Source: Saccharomycopsis fibuligera x Saccharomycopsis cf. fibuligera (lineage: Eukaryota; Ascomycota; Saccharomycetes; Ascoideales; Saccharomycopsidaceae). Taken from it: 64,000 nucleotides of DNA. Below are positions 23,701 to 36,484 of the stretch, piece after piece. A program made the translations under genes and the position numbers. The stretch's first letter is position 1; every line of letters starts with the position of its first letter. Location: positions 1,798,001-1,862,000 of the forward strand of contig CP012810.1 in the NCBI GenBank assembly GCA_001936135.1. The letters are read 5' to 3'. The notes below the pieces were generated by a model. It was not told where the DNA came from and ran no database searches. It worked only from the letters and a program-made list of their open reading frames with translations.

Positions 23701-25046
23701 CTCCCGTTGTTCGTTACGAGTCCATCCGAATTATGTTGGCTGTCGCTGCTCTGAAAGGATTACAGGTTCATCAGATGGATGTGAAGACTGCGTTCTTGAA
23801 TGGTGAGCTTGAGGAAGAATTATACATGACACAACCAGAAGGCTATGTTGCAAAGGGCAATGAAGATAAAGTGCACAGATTGAAGAAGAGCTTGTATGGT
23901 TTGAAACAGGCTCCTCTTGTGTGGAATGACAAGATCAACGGCGTCTTGGCAAAGCTAGGCTTCAGACGGAATCAAGCTGAATATTGCCTATACACTCGCA
24001 AAAGTGAAAAGTCCTTTGTGATGGTTGCGCTATATGTGGATGATTTGCTTATTGCTGGTAGCACCAAGGAAGCAATAGACATTGTGAAAACAGAGCTAAT
24101 GAATGAGTTTAAAATGAAAGACTTGGGTGCTACAAAGAAGTTCCTAGGCATGAACATTGAGCAGACAGAGAGTGGGATCAAGTTGAGTCTTCGAGACTAC
24201 ATTCAGTCGTTGCTTAGCGAGTTTGGAATGCAAGACTGTCACAGTGAACCCACACCAGCAGTTGTCGGACAGGACTTGACGAGCGCGGACACAGGCAGTA
24301 AAGACTGTGATGCTACTAGGTACAGATCCATTATTGGAAAGCTCTTGTTTGCTGCTAATACGGTCAGAGCAGACATAAGCTACGTTGTTGGTGTATTGTC
24401 GAGATACCTCAAAGAGCCCAAGGAGGTCCACCTTCGTGCTGCGAAACGAGTACTAAGATATTTGAAAGGCACAGCAGATGTTGGTTTATTTTATCAAAGC
24501 CACAACCAGACAACTCGCTTACAGGGCTACTGTGATGCAGACTGGGCAAACGACAAGGCTACGAGGAAGTCCACCACCGGTTTTGTGTTCAAATATGCTG
24601 GTGGTGCAATAACTTGGAGATCGAAGAAGCAGCCAACGGTTGCATTGTCTACTGCTGAAGCAGAGTATATGGCATTGTGTGAGGGTGCCAAAGAAGGCTT
24701 ATGGCTAAGGCAGTTGTTCAACGAGTTTGGCATTGCAATTGAGTCTGTCAAGATGTACGACGACAACCAGAGCTGCATTGACATAGCCAAACACCCTAGC
24801 TCCCATCACAGAACGAAGCACATTGACATCAGGTTGAATTTCATCAGGGAGCATATTGCCAAGGGCCGAATTCAGTTAGAGTACTTATCAACTGGAGTCA
24901 TGGTTGCCGATATCTTTACCAAAGCCATACCGGCCGACCAGTTCCAACTACTACGTGGTTATTGTGGGATGCGAGACTTTGAATTAAGAGAGAGTGTTGA
25001 GAGTAATAATTCAAAGATAGATCTAGTTGCTTCTAGAAAGTTCTAG
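20705..25046 (+). mobile_element. Second full-length family 1 coding region (gag-pol)
   Basis: Starts close to the beginning of gag, directly after an inverted LTR, and carries an open frame through gag, protease, integrase, RT and RNase H into the LTR at 24995. It is the second copy in the 7,317-bp tandem duplication. Its gag-protease part resembles the segments at 1969 and 6215 more than the whole element at 12819, so it is mosaic. It is recent. In structure it is a rearranged copy rather than a standard LTR-to-LTR element. Confidence 0.9.
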
Positions 25047-25538
25047 AATATTCCATGAGTTTCCAGAGGATTCGATCTTGTTCTGGAATGTTCCACAATA
25101 TACGAGAAAATACGAGATTGTTCGAGAACATTCTAGAAGGTTGCATAGTATACGAGACATATACGAGAAAGCTCTAGAATCTTCCATGAAGTTCCATAAT
25201 GTTCCATGAAGTTCCATAATGTTCCATGAAGTTCCATAGTGTTCCATGAAGTTCCATGATGTTCCAAGAAGTTCCATGATGTTCCATACATTTCCGTGCA
25301 GTTCCGTGCATATCCGTGCAGTTCCGGAATATTCTAGAAGATTCTATGTGGCCACACTAGTCATGCATCAGTCCCGGCACAGCCACCCTGACTGACTATA
25401 AATAAGGGGCGTCTCCTCCATCTTTGTGACTGATTGATGTTTTTCATATATAGGATATAGTTAATAACAACAAGTGTTTTGTGATTTATTTTCAGGATAT
25501 AACGTTATGTCAAGTGATAGGTTTATCAAACTACAACA
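24995..25538 (+). repeat. Copia family 1 LTR (544 bp)
   Basis: Beta type, equivalent of 17678-18221 in the tandem copy. Confidence 0.92.
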
Positions 25539-27467
25539 AGCAGTGGTTCCATGTCGTACCACTTGGTGAACGGTATATCATTGCCAAGCACTCTTGTTGG
25601 GCTGCGATTGATCAAGTACGCAGCAGTTGCAACAGCTTCGGGCCAGAACTGAACCGGCGCAGCAGAGTGCAACATGAGAGTTCGCGCCTTCTCCTGAATG
25701 GTGCGATGCATCCTCTCAGCAACACCATTCTGATAGGAATGATGCGGGACAGTTAGCTCATGGCGAATTCCACGCTCCTTCATGAACGCGTGCAACTTGT
25801 TGTTCACAAACTCCCCGCCGTTATCAGTTCTGATAGCTCCACACACGTAGTTTCTGCCTTGACTCTTGAAATTGGTCTCACTGTATTTCACAAAATCAAT
25901 AATCGCATCAGTGCAGTCTGATTTCCTTTTCAAGCACTTGATATGGGTGAAACGAGTATAGGCATCAACGATTGTAAGAAAGTAGAGAGAGCCATCAACC
26001 GATCCATAGTTGAATGGCCCGCACACATCCATATGAAGTAGCTGCAATGGCTGTTGTGGCTTTGACCATCCATGCTTTGGTTTTCTTGTAACCGCCTTGC
26101 CTAATGCACACAGTTCACACACTTGCACATTCATATCTTCTGTAATATCACCGCACAAACCAAACTGTTTGTTAATCGCACGGAACACACCAAAGCTAGG
26201 ATGGCCCAATCTTTGATGCCACAAATCTTTTCTATCAACCGCAATGCCAGGGGCAGCTTTGTAAGCAAAGTGCTTGTCACTTGGAGAGCCCACTCTGTAC
26301 AAGCCATGTGAGAGCCTGTCTTTGATACCCACAATATCCATCGAGGGGTACAACTTGATGCATTCATCTTCAAACAATAGTTTTGCTCCATTACCAGTTG
26401 CCTTTGAGATGGATAGCAAATTAGCGGTAGCATCCGGAGCATATAGAGCATTTAACAAGCTGACATCCTCACCGGTTGGTAGCTTGATAGATGCGGTGCC
26501 GCACCCAACGATCTTCAAACTGTTGCCACCAATACCATTAATCTCGCCGCTGTAGTCATCCAACTCAGTAAACAAGTCTCTGTCACAAATAATGTGGCTG
26601 GAAGCACCACTATCGAAGAACAAATCAGATCTCTTTGACTCGTGCCCTAAATATGCAAACCACGCACTACCAGTCAGTTTTCCATTTTTCTTTGGCTTTC
26701 GAATAATCTCATTAAATTCATCCTTTGGCTGTTGACGACAGTCCCTTGCATAATGACCTATCTTGCCACAGTTGTAGCATTGACCATTATTGGCCTTTCT
26801 AGTGACAAGAGCAGTTTCAGTAGTAGTAACGGTAGACTTTGGGTCTTCCTTAATCAATTCTCTCGCGAGATCCATCGCGGATTCAACATCAAAGGTTTCC
26901 ATGGAATTATGAGATGCTTGGTATGTTGTAATGATCTCCTTCACAGCAGCTTCACCGTAGCCGGCGCGTTTGAGCTCAGCAAGAAATAAGCAAGTAAGAA
27001 ACAGATCAGCAGTAACATTCTTGATAACCGAGACATTCAATGCATCGAAGCTCGAGATCAACAGGTTGAGGTTAGAGCCATTCGACTTCCACTTGTGGTC
27101 AAAGAAGTCCGATAGCATACCAACAGCATTAAACACAGACATTGTACCATAGGAGGCTTTCAAATAGATAATCAAATCACGACCACAACCATCATAACTG
27201 GATGCCTTTCTGAGAGCAGCACCAGTAACACCATTGACAATCATCAATGTCAAGATATCATCCAAAGCCATTTGTAGTCTGGCTCTCGAGTCGTCCGAGC
27301 TTTCATCAGTAGCGCCGATATCATTGTCGACAAGGTACTTGTACAAACCAAGCCCTCTCATTTTCAATTTGATTGATACTAAGGAGAACCAATCGTGAAA
27401 GTTCTCCGAACCTTTCAATTTTTCATCTGAACTGAAGTTGGCTAGAGCACCTGGGGAACTCATAACC
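25539..27467 (-). mobile_element. Copia family 1 5' segment, inverted, tandem copy
   Basis: Equivalent of 18222-20150: gag, protease and integrase on the minus strand, joined at the integrase end to a beta LTR. Partial copy. Confidence 0.92.
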
Positions 27468-28021
27468 TGTTGTTGTTTGATAAACCTATCACTTGACATA
27501 ACGTTATATCCTGAAAATAAATCACAAAACACTTGTTGTTATTAACTATATCCTATATATGAAAAACATCAATCAGTCACAAAGATGGAGGAGACGCCCC
27601 TTATTTATAGTCAGTCAGGGTGGCTGTGCCGGGACTGATGCATGACTAGTGTGGCCACATAGAATCTTCTAGAATATTCCGGAACTGCACGGATATGCAC
27701 GGAACTGCACGGAAATGTATGGAACATCATGGAACTTCTTGGAACATCATGGAACATCATGGAATTTCATGGAACACTATGAAACTTCATGGAACATTAT
27801 GGAACCTCATGGAACATTATGGAACTTGATGGAAGATTCTAGAGCTTTCTCGTATATGTCTCGTATACTATGCAACCTTCTAGAATGTTCTCGAACAATC
27901 TCGTATTTTCTCGTATATTGTGGAACATTCCAGAACAAGATCGAATCATCTGGAAACTCATGGAATATTCTAGAACTTTCTAGAAGCAACTAGATCTATC
28001 TTTGACTTATTACTCTCAACA
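27468..28021 (-). repeat. Copia family 1 LTR, inverted, mosaic
   Basis: Left half matches the alpha LTR at 20151 including private differences; the right half matches beta LTRs (TCTCGAACAATC, TTCCAGAACAAGATC). It looks like a recombinant. It forms the right edge of the family 1 array and abuts family 2 coding sequence at 28022. Confidence 0.88.
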
Positions 28022-30634
28022 GTGAGTAACAGGAGTGACTGTGTTTGGCGCAAACTCAAGCATGAGCTTCTTTGTTGGCTTCCGGTTGATGATTGAAATT
28101 GGGTCATCACTCAGATCAGAATCGGAGGCAGCAGTTCTTTTGATAGCAGGCAATGCATGAGGTGCCTTAGTCACAGCTTGTTGAATCTCGGAATCAGTCT
28201 GTTCTACCATTGAGTCATCAGATTCGGCAACAATTCTATCATCAGGATTGACTTCGCTTTCAGTGTCTTGTTGAACGTTAGTGTCCTGACCTTGAATTGA
28301 GAGATCTTCAGAGGACAAACCGGCAGCAGAGCCATAACCAGCAGCAGCAGTCGAACCAACACCATAACTACCAGCAGAATATGTGACAGAAGAGTCTCTT
28401 TCACTTGACTTGAAAGGATAAACATCTGGAAGAAAGTTGAATGCCGAGCTTCTCAAGATTCGGTAAGTATTGTCTTCAAGAATGAAAGCAATACTGGTAG
28501 TTTTGTGGAATCCTAAGAAAGTGCCTTTGAAATCTTTCCCAATAATTTTGTTCCCAGCTGTAAAATTTTTGGCAAAAATGCGACAACCAAATGGAGCAAT
28601 TGTGCCAACGGCTTTCGAGCGACTAGAGAAAATCTCATATGGCGAAGGACCACCATTTCTTGGCAAGTAGTTGTGCAAGAAAACGGCATGATTGAAGCAA
28701 AAGTTCCAATATTCCTTTGTCATTCCAGAGCTAATCATCAAGAGTTTGACCTTTTCCATGATTGTACGATTCAAGCGTTCAGAGGAGCCGTTTTGATGAC
28801 TTGAATAAGGAGCCGTGAACTCAGCCTCAATATATCTCTGGCCTTGATTGTTACCAGCAAGAAACTTATTGAGCAAGACAGTATCAAACTCATTGTCAGC
28901 ACGAAACTTAACGATCCGTTTGCCTTGTTGTTGCAAGACACCACTCATATACTGCAAACATTCAATAGTTTTGGAACTGACCTCGGATTTGTACTTCAAA
29001 ACTCTAACAACAGCGAAGGTGGACCGTCTGTCAGACACAACCAAACCATAAATGTTGTTGTGCGGACCAATGACATCAGCTTGGATCATCTCACCGATAT
29101 CAAAATCTTCTGGCTTTTTAGTTGAGGTACCAGAGCGTCTTTGAACAACCGAGCTGCAACTTTCACAAGTTTTCAAAACATCTTTGATTTGTTGATCAGT
29201 GAAGCCCATATGTTTAATGATAGTCTTCAATTGTTGAAACTTGGCATGTCCATTAGCCACATGGCACTGCAAAATATCTTTTGTAGCATCAGAATCACCA
29301 AGCAAAACCAAATCTGTAGCAGGAGAATTGACAACTGTTTTAACAGATGCGGGATCGATCACCCAGAATTTTCCCTGCTTGGGAATTTGAATCACTTGAT
29401 TGCCTTTAGAGATCAAACCACAGTGCTTTGTCAAATGAATCTCATAGTCCTTCTCCGTCAACTTGTGGCAGCTAAGTAAATTTCTAGGAGCCTGTTCAAT
29501 GAGCTTTGCATCCTCAATCTTCAAGTTTCCAATACTAACTGTTCCTTCAACCATGCAATTAGTAGTACTGCTGATTCCTTGAACAGTAACGTTTGAAACT
29601 TTCTTGTTCAGTAACATCGATCCATCATTCACAACATTGATACCAGCACCGCTGTCTAAGACAAAGCCTTTGTCAGTAACAGCGTCAGTAAGATACACTT
29701 CTTCAATGAAGTGAGTCTCCTCTGATGGTTCAGCCAGATCAGTTGAAGTATCAATGACAATTTGACCGTTGCCGTTGTGAACGACTTCAGCACCGATTGG
29801 AACTTCAACAAGATTGACAAGCTCTTTACGGCTTTTGTAAGACTGATTTCTGTTCTTGTTTTTGTAACAGTCATTGCTGTAATGGCCAAGTTTTCCACAG
29901 GTGAAGCACTTAATAAGGAGTACCGGCTTCTTTCTCAGTCTGGCATCTGCCAACTGAACCAATTCATCATTTGGTGCCAACTTTGCACGAGAGCCAGAAT
30001 CAATCTCCACCAAGTCTCTAGCAGCTAGGTCATTAGAGCTCTCCATAGCATCAGCGAAAGATGTGCTAAGCAATCCGCGGGCGTTGGTGAGCAAGCGGGT
30101 TTCACTAAGAGCAACATGGAGACTCTTGGTACCAAGTAAGCTGAATCCAATGATACCACCAAAGTTGGAGAAGTTCACATCTTTGTAGTAGTACTTGAAG
30201 ATTTCCAAGTAGTCTTCAATAGCATCACGGTCTTTGACAACAAATGCCTCATGGACAAAGTCGTTGAAAATTTTGACAATGTAGAATGAGTCAATTGATT
30301 TGAACTTTTTGTTGATTGTTTTCAACAAATCGAACCCTTCGGTGTAACGTTGATAGTTCTTTAACAACGAAGCGTCAACCTTTTTGTGTATAAGCTGGTA
30401 GATAATATCATTAAGCTTTGGCGGATACTTGTCAAACTCATCAGAGTCTAACATTTTCTCAACATCGATAACAGTAACATCATTGATGATAACTTTCAAT
30501 TTGTTTTGAAGAAATGATCTCAACAAAGGGTACTGGAACCATTGGGTAATCGGCTTGACATTCAATTTGGAGATACCATCAAGCCTTGCTTTGTAGGTAC
30601 CGTCAGCAACATCAAAATCGTTGAACTTAAACAT
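28022..30634 (-). CDS. Copia family 2 gag-protease-integrase, partial
   Basis: The 872-residue frame starts at an ATG (30634) just past a T-rich leader. It contains Gag, a CCHC knuckle (CFTCGKLGHYSNDC), protease DSGAG, the integrase zinc region (HVANGHAKF then CESC) and the catalytic core (ADVIGPH, RADNEFD, SSHQNGSSERLNR), followed by the copia-type FGCRIF region. It differs strongly from family 1. Function is as for any copia polyprotein. The frame ends where the family 1 LTR begins. Confidence 0.88.
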
Positions 30635-30680
30635 GATAAAAAAATTTTTTTTTTTATTTTTTTTATTTTTTTTTGTTTGT
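30635..30680 (-). other. T/A homopolymer leader of family 2
   Basis: A very T-rich (plus strand) stretch between the primer-binding site and the gag ATG. It would be an A-rich 5' leader in the element RNA. Confidence 0.7.
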
Positions 30681-30694
30681 CCAGACTGTAAATC
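30681..30694 (-). other. Primer-binding site, half tRNA-Tyr type
   Basis: Plus-strand CCAGACTGTAAATC sits immediately next to the 5' LTR. It equals the anticodon arm of the tRNA-Tyr encoded at 38833-38919 after intron removal, a perfect 14-nt match spanning the splice junction. The element RNA would thus pair with an internal fragment of mature tRNA-Tyr ending at about nucleotide 40. The match is seen directly; its use as primer is inferred from half-tRNA priming in Ty5 and copia. Confidence 0.8.
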
Positions 30695-31174
30695 TGTAAA
30701 AAGTGGGTTGATAAAGAAGAGTTAGAAAAATAGTTTGATGAAGAAAAATAAAGTGTATTGGATAGAAAAATAAAGAGTGTAAAGTTGTTAAGCTTAGTTC
30801 TGTAAAGAAGTATATAATTGTAGAGAACATGAAAAGAAAAGAAGCGGGAAAGGCCCGCCTTAAGTAGGAAAAATAAGTTGAGTAAATGAAATTGGAGTGG
30901 CGTAATAAAGGTGGCGGGAAAAACAAAAGTTTTCACGCAGCAGTAAGGATCGGCACCCCATGCAGAAGCGCGCGCAGACGGAATGAAAAAGTAAACAACG
31001 CACGTAGACGGAATGAAAAAGTAAACAAATAAGATGCAGCAGAACTGTATACCATGCAAATGGATCAACAGTATACCATGACACTGGGTGAAAACATAAA
31101 AGAAGTAAAGGAGATAAAGAGTTAAAAACTAAGAAGGTAAGGACTAAAGGAAGATGAATGTTTGAATTTCGACA
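30695..31174 (-). repeat. Copia family 2 5' LTR (480 bp)
   Basis: Same sequence as the solo LTRs at 431 and 4677, but 29 bp longer owing to a short internal duplication near 30975-31025 containing AGACGGAATGAAAAAGTAAA twice. Ends TGTAAAAAG... and ...TTTCGACA in plus-strand reading. Confidence 0.9.
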
Positions 31175-32980
31175 GTGTGAGAATATGAACCACATGCCGT
31201 GCAATGTAAATGACGATTGATAAGACGTGTTTGGAGAATCTCACAGTTGATTATTGGGACTGATTGATTTGGAGAAAGATATAAATATTCATAATATTTA
31301 TCTACGTTTATTTCAGCAACTTGGGGATTCGGGTGGCTTCTCGGTTTGATTTCTTTTGTAAGGGAGAAGTATTCCTGTTTAATCACAAGATCACGGAGCT
31401 TATGGAATAAAATTTTTTTGGCAGAAACCGCTTGTAAAGCTTTAATTTTGAGTTCCATGAGATGAGGGACCATGCTTTCATTTGACATTGACATAAAAAG
31501 TTGTGGGCGATATTCTTCTTTTGGTAGCTTCACAACTAAGTGGTCTCTCAAAAATGTAAAGAAAATTTCCTTGGCATTGTGGAAGAATGGCTTATAAGGT
31601 GGACCCCTATAAAAAATGGATTGTTTAATGACAATACGCTCGTTTCTGATTATGATGTGAGGTTCAATATTTTCACAGGTTTTTTTCAAAAAACTGAATA
31701 AGGATACATCTCGCATCGTACTAGCATACTTTTCAAGTGTGGTTTGTGCCAACATTTTAATAGATTTAGCAATAGAGGCTCTATGTGTTGCTAAAGAGGA
31801 TTGCTGGAAGACAGCCCATGGAATGTCCACAGTTGCGAAAATGTCATTCTCTTGAGAACAGTTGACGATGAAGTCAATATAGTCTTTTTGCAGGAGGTCA
31901 GTGGTTTTAAACCGGAGGCCCTCGTCCTGGAGCTGTTTTGGAGTGTATGATTTATAGAATTCGTCCATTTTCATGATTGTAGTCGCAGAGGTGACCTTTT
32001 TATCAGAACGAGCAAAAGTTGTATCAGTAAAGGTGTAAATATCAGCAGCAAGTTTTTTCATGGCAGTTAGTTCTGACAAAACATCATCAAAAGGAAAATG
32101 TTCCGAGTCATAGATACGGGCCCATTTAAATTTGCTTTGGAAAGCGTCGAAAGCAGGGCGTTTGACTTTAGGGTGTGGAAGTGACGCGGAGCTCGTTGTT
32201 GCGTTATGATTCGCACGTTTAGAGGCCTGATCAGCATAGAGCTTTTTCAGTGTTTCTTCTGAGATAATGTCCTGATGTGTATCCTCAATGGAGGCAGTTG
32301 AAGGAGTTGAATCAGGTGGAGGCGTTTCTTTAGTTGAGGCAGATGAGGCAGCTGAAACAGTTGAATCAGTGGTATTAGCTGGGTTTGAGTACTGTTTGAA
32401 GGATCTGAGATAGAAGGGACAGTTGGCAAAATAGAGTTAATGTCATTGGAGGAAGAAGGTGGGACAAAGGAAACAGAGTGAGTATTTTTTTTTTTTGGTT
32501 TTTATCATGATTAACTGAAGAATGTGAAAAAATGTTTTTTAAGATTTTTGGATTTTGTTGGATTTTTTTTGATTTTTGGAGTTTTAAGGTTTTTAAGTTC
32601 ATGTTAGTGGTTTTTGAAATTGAAACAGAGGAATTAGACAAAACGGATGGTGATGGAGGATCAACAGCTTCTGGTGCATGTTCAGGAGGTGCAGCACAAG
32701 TTGGATCCGCGCCTTTTCTGCTTAGTAAGTCATTAGGTAAGACGGATGAAAAATTTTCAATTTGAGATTCAGAATTGGAAATAGGGTGGGTTGATGGTGG
32801 AGAGATGGAGTTTTCAATGGTAAAAGGCTCAGCTTGAACGTAAGGTTCTTCCTCTGTTTGGGTTTCAAATGAATCAGTGGAATGGTTCAATAGTTGGCTG
32901 GTACTTTTAGCCGGTCCGGCGGACGGATCTTGGTGAACTGCGGCTTCAGTATCCGAGGAAACTGAAACATCCGTGCTAGG
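31175..32980 (-). mobile_element. LINE ORF1 (L1 clade, Zorro-like), fragment
   Basis: Minus-strand ORF1 sequence closely similar to 55055-56930. The last part retained is the first zinc knuckle (HCTACGSYSH), where the family 2 LTR takes over. The frame is shifted near 32385 by a short deletion relative to the other copy. Its N-terminal part continues beyond the family 3 element at 38626. This copy no longer has ORF2 in the window. Confidence 0.85.
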
Positions 32981-32985
32981 AGGGT

Positions 32986-33389
32986 TGTTGGATTTATACC
33001 AATTAACGTCTTTCATACCGTTCATTTGGTATAATCTCCTTTTTGGTAAACTGCCTTTTGCGGCCGAGAACATTTGGGCGCACGCATAGTTGCTAAGGAG
33101 AACAACATCAAAGATGTGGAGGAAAATTTTCATCACCTGAGCATTATGGGTGAGGAATGAAATTATTATATATAGTCTGAAAAACAGAATGTTTTTATTT
33201 AGTGATATAGTTTATAATAAAAGTAAGGAATATAAGTCCAATTTCATTACTCAGCTAAGTTTCATTACGTAACTAAGATCTCAGTAAGTGGCTACCCTTC
33301 ACTACTAGAAGAGAGACTAATCTAACCAGTGCTACTCAGAGGAGACAACCTCAGGTATGGGTAGCAGATCTAGTCACTATACTCTGACA
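32986..33389 (+). repeat. Copia family 3 5' LTR (404 bp)
   Basis: Runs from TGTTGGATTTATACC to ACTCTGACA. Degraded relatives lie at 40707-41111 and 42926-43339. Confidence 0.93.
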
Positions 33390-36300
33390 TGGCGTTACAG
33401 ACAGGATTCGGTGGTTACTAAATTATCCATCCTTCCAATGGCTGAATCTAGTTACATACTAGACACAGTAACTTCCTCACGTTTTATTACCCGTGGTTAC
33501 ATACTTGAATGATGTTAATTGATAGTCACACTTGCTACGGCAACACAGGATAAGATATCGGGCAGAAGTTTCATCAACTGGTGATGAAACAGCCTCGGAT
33601 GACTAGCAACCATTTAGATATACATTAGGACTTATCGGCCAAGAAACAACTTGACAAAAATTGGAAGCACAATGAAATATTGACAGAATAATAGCTATGA
33701 ACCACGAAAGTAAAAACAAAAGCTCAACGATGTTAAAGAGGAAAACATCCCAAAACTATAAGAGTTGATTGCTGGTATTAACAATCTATCTCTATCCAAA
33801 GACACTACTGCAAAAACGGCCACGGAACTTTACGAGATTCAAGACCGTATATCCAGATCTATTCCAAAATTGAGCGCGTTGAAAAATTCAAACGCAAACT
33901 TCATCAATTATTATAATGCATTGAAGCATAGATTATCTGAGAGAGGGTACAAGAATTTTGTTACTTGCTTCGAAAAAGGCATCATAGAGACGCAAGACGA
34001 AGAAACGGAATTCATTGTTGAAAATGTAATCAGGAACACTACTGATACATCCCTCGCACATATTTCGCAGGTCAACAATAACAGACCCGACGAATACAAG
34101 AAATCATCAATGCAAATTTTGGCGATATTGCGTGAAAACTGTTTGGACCTTATTCTTACCGAGGAAGCAGCTAAGGCAAAGTTTGCCGCACTAAAGTTAG
34201 GCAACCAAAAGGGTAATCTCATTTGGTACATTAACCAAGCTTTCATTGCAATGGATTCACTCAAATGGAACAATATTGGATTGGAAGAAAAAGTGATTGC
34301 AGGTACTTTGTTTTTAAATCTTGATGAAAACTATAGTGAGTTCTCTGATGACATCAATCGTCGAGCAGCTAACTATGAAACCTATGATCCCTACAAACTA
34401 TTTGATTCTATAGGAGATTATGAGGACAAATTAGGAAGATATCATAAAGGAATGAGCAGAAAAGCTGTATTTATGAAAGATCGATCAGTTGGGACCTACA
34501 CTAAAGCATATAGATCAAGAACGTACAATCACGGGAAAACTGAAAAAAAAAATATATCAGGAATCCAAAATCCACAACACAACATCCGATGGGAATTATC
34601 AAGCGAGGCACTCGCACAATTAATTCAATTATAGCCGACGATCCACTCATCCTTATCGACGGAGGAAGCCAGGCTACCCTCACCAATGATTTATCACATA
34701 TAGGGGAATACACGAATTATGATGATAATCACTACCCCAAAGTATACCTAACCACATTAGATGGTAACATCAAATCTAGGTCATGGCAAGATGCGATTGC
34801 GCATAGGAGACTCTGTGATTGAGCTTGACTGCTATTATGCTCCCTCAGCACCTTATGCTATTATAAATGAGAGCTCATTAATACAGAAACTAGACAGTTT
34901 CGGTGTTAAAGTAATAGACGTTGGAGGTAAAAAGAAAATTGTAAAGGTCCTAAAACATGGTCATTATAATCTTGAAATTGAGGTAATAGACGACCTTACA
35001 TGGCTCAGTGGAAAGCATATTATTAAGAATAAAGTGAGATTGATAGCATCAGTTGCTAGTAGCCTTTATAGCATTCTAGGACACGTTAACAATAACTCAT
35101 TAAAATCATCCATCAATTATAGCAGATCCAACAAAGATTGCATCACTAAATGCAAAGGAAGATTCCTATGAGTGTGCTATTGCGAAAGGAAAAGAAATAT
35201 GCTGCTGTCCCAAACTCGAGACAAGTGTACATAAAGAAAAATCCATTTGAAAAACATAGTTTTGGATGTTTGCGAACTAGGTACAAAAATTAATGACACA
35301 CCAAATTATTTTGTCACTTTTCGCGACCAGTACACCGGCTACACTAAAGTCTTCACGATGCACAAAAAGAATGAGGTAAAGGACAAGTTATTTCACTATA
35401 TTCGATGGGTGAAAAATCAATTTTCTGAGCGCAGGTACCGAGTGAAAAGCCTCTTTACCGATAAGGGGACCGAATATCTAAACTCCGAGGTCACAGACAT
35501 ATTGAGTGAAGCCGGAATTGAGTCACACACCACAAGCGAATACACTCCAGCATCCAACGGAATGTCGAAGCGCCTCAATCAGACGCTATTAAGTGAGGTA
35601 CGAACAATACCTCACAGTGGCAAATTAGAATCCAAATTTTGGCCAGAAGCAATACTTTACGTTACAACCATTCGACATCATGTTTATAATACGAAGTTAA
35701 AGACATCCGCAGCTAAACTAATAGGACTAGAGCCACTTGATGCTAGGCGACTACGTATATTCGGGAAATTGTGAGTGTTCACATTCCACCAAACGAAGGA
35801 AAACTTGAAACCAGAAGCCACATAGGAATCTATTTGGGACATGATGAACAAACATACGGAGTCACAACCTTCATTCCAGTCCCACTGATGAAAAAGGGAT
35901 CCTTTGAGTACACTCGTCACGTTCGTCTTTTTAGACAAAGTATGCTCTACCCAGACTACATAAATCTCAAATCAAGTGGTGGAAAACTCGACAACATAGC
36001 ATTTGAAAATGACAATCAGTATGACTTTTCTGTTGAAGATCACAACGAGATAAATTCAAGGGGGTAAGAACATGTCGAGGAGATATACGATCCTGGGAAT
36101 GATGAAGAAAGTATGGACTCATATGAAAATGAGCAAGTTGACAGTGATCGTAACGAACAACCAGCTATGCAAGAAACTGATGCAAACGAAGAAGAAGCAA
36201 TGGGAGAAGAGGATGATGATGAATATGGCAATGATGTACAGGAACAAAAACAAAGTTATCTTGGAAATTCGAGACGACTAGAATTTGATAACAACAATAA

Positions 36301-36484
36301 CAACCGCGATGTTTTGGATCTGAGCAGCGAGTGGCAATCATTGGCACTGAGTACCAGTGTTACGAAAGGAGACCATTCCAAAACCTCCATAGAACAGGTC
36401 ATCGTCTCTGACGAGGAAGACTCCCAGACACCGGTCGCGCCTGCGAAAACCACAAAACGCAAACTATCAGACATTCATGACGAA

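Larger units (their letters stand above)
1..28021. repeat. Array of copia family 1 elements and rearranged segments
   Basis: The whole stretch is built from one Ty1/copia-class family: twelve LTR copies (one cut by the window edge), one complete element and repeated internal segments in both orientations. In several places an internal segment ends directly against the inverted terminus of an LTR. Copies are almost identical to each other, so the array is young. No host gene is visible in it. The only foreign insertions are two copies of a family 2 solo LTR. Confidence 0.93.
13388..28021. repeat. Tandem duplication, period 7,317 bp
   Basis: 13388-20704 recurs as 20705-28021: full internal region, beta LTR, inverted gag-integrase segment, inverted LTR. 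The join at 20704/20705 puts an inverted LTR end directly before the gag region. The copies are very similar, but the gag-protease part and the last LTR differ in a patchy way, which indicates later exchange with other family members. Confidence 0.9.
28022..31174 (-). mobile_element. Copia family 2 retrotransposon, partial
   Basis: Minus-strand element: 5' LTR at 30695-31174, primer-binding site at 30681-30694, then gag-protease-integrase. The family 1 array cuts it off at 28022, so RT, RNase H and 3' LTR are not present here. Its right neighbour is LINE ORF1 sequence (31175), so it probably inserted into that LINE. Partial; the part present has one long open frame. Confidence 0.9.

Noticed and set aside
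1-28021. Array as a multimer of one autointegration circle
   Set aside because: The end points of the gag-integrase segments (integrase zinc finger; just after the integrase core) do not coincide with those of the RNase H segments, so one circle cannot give all joints; several events plus recombination are needed.
33390-33420. Assigning the family 3 primer tRNA
   Set aside because: The sequence starts with TGG as expected for a tRNA 3' end, but I could not match the following bases to a known tRNA acceptor stem.
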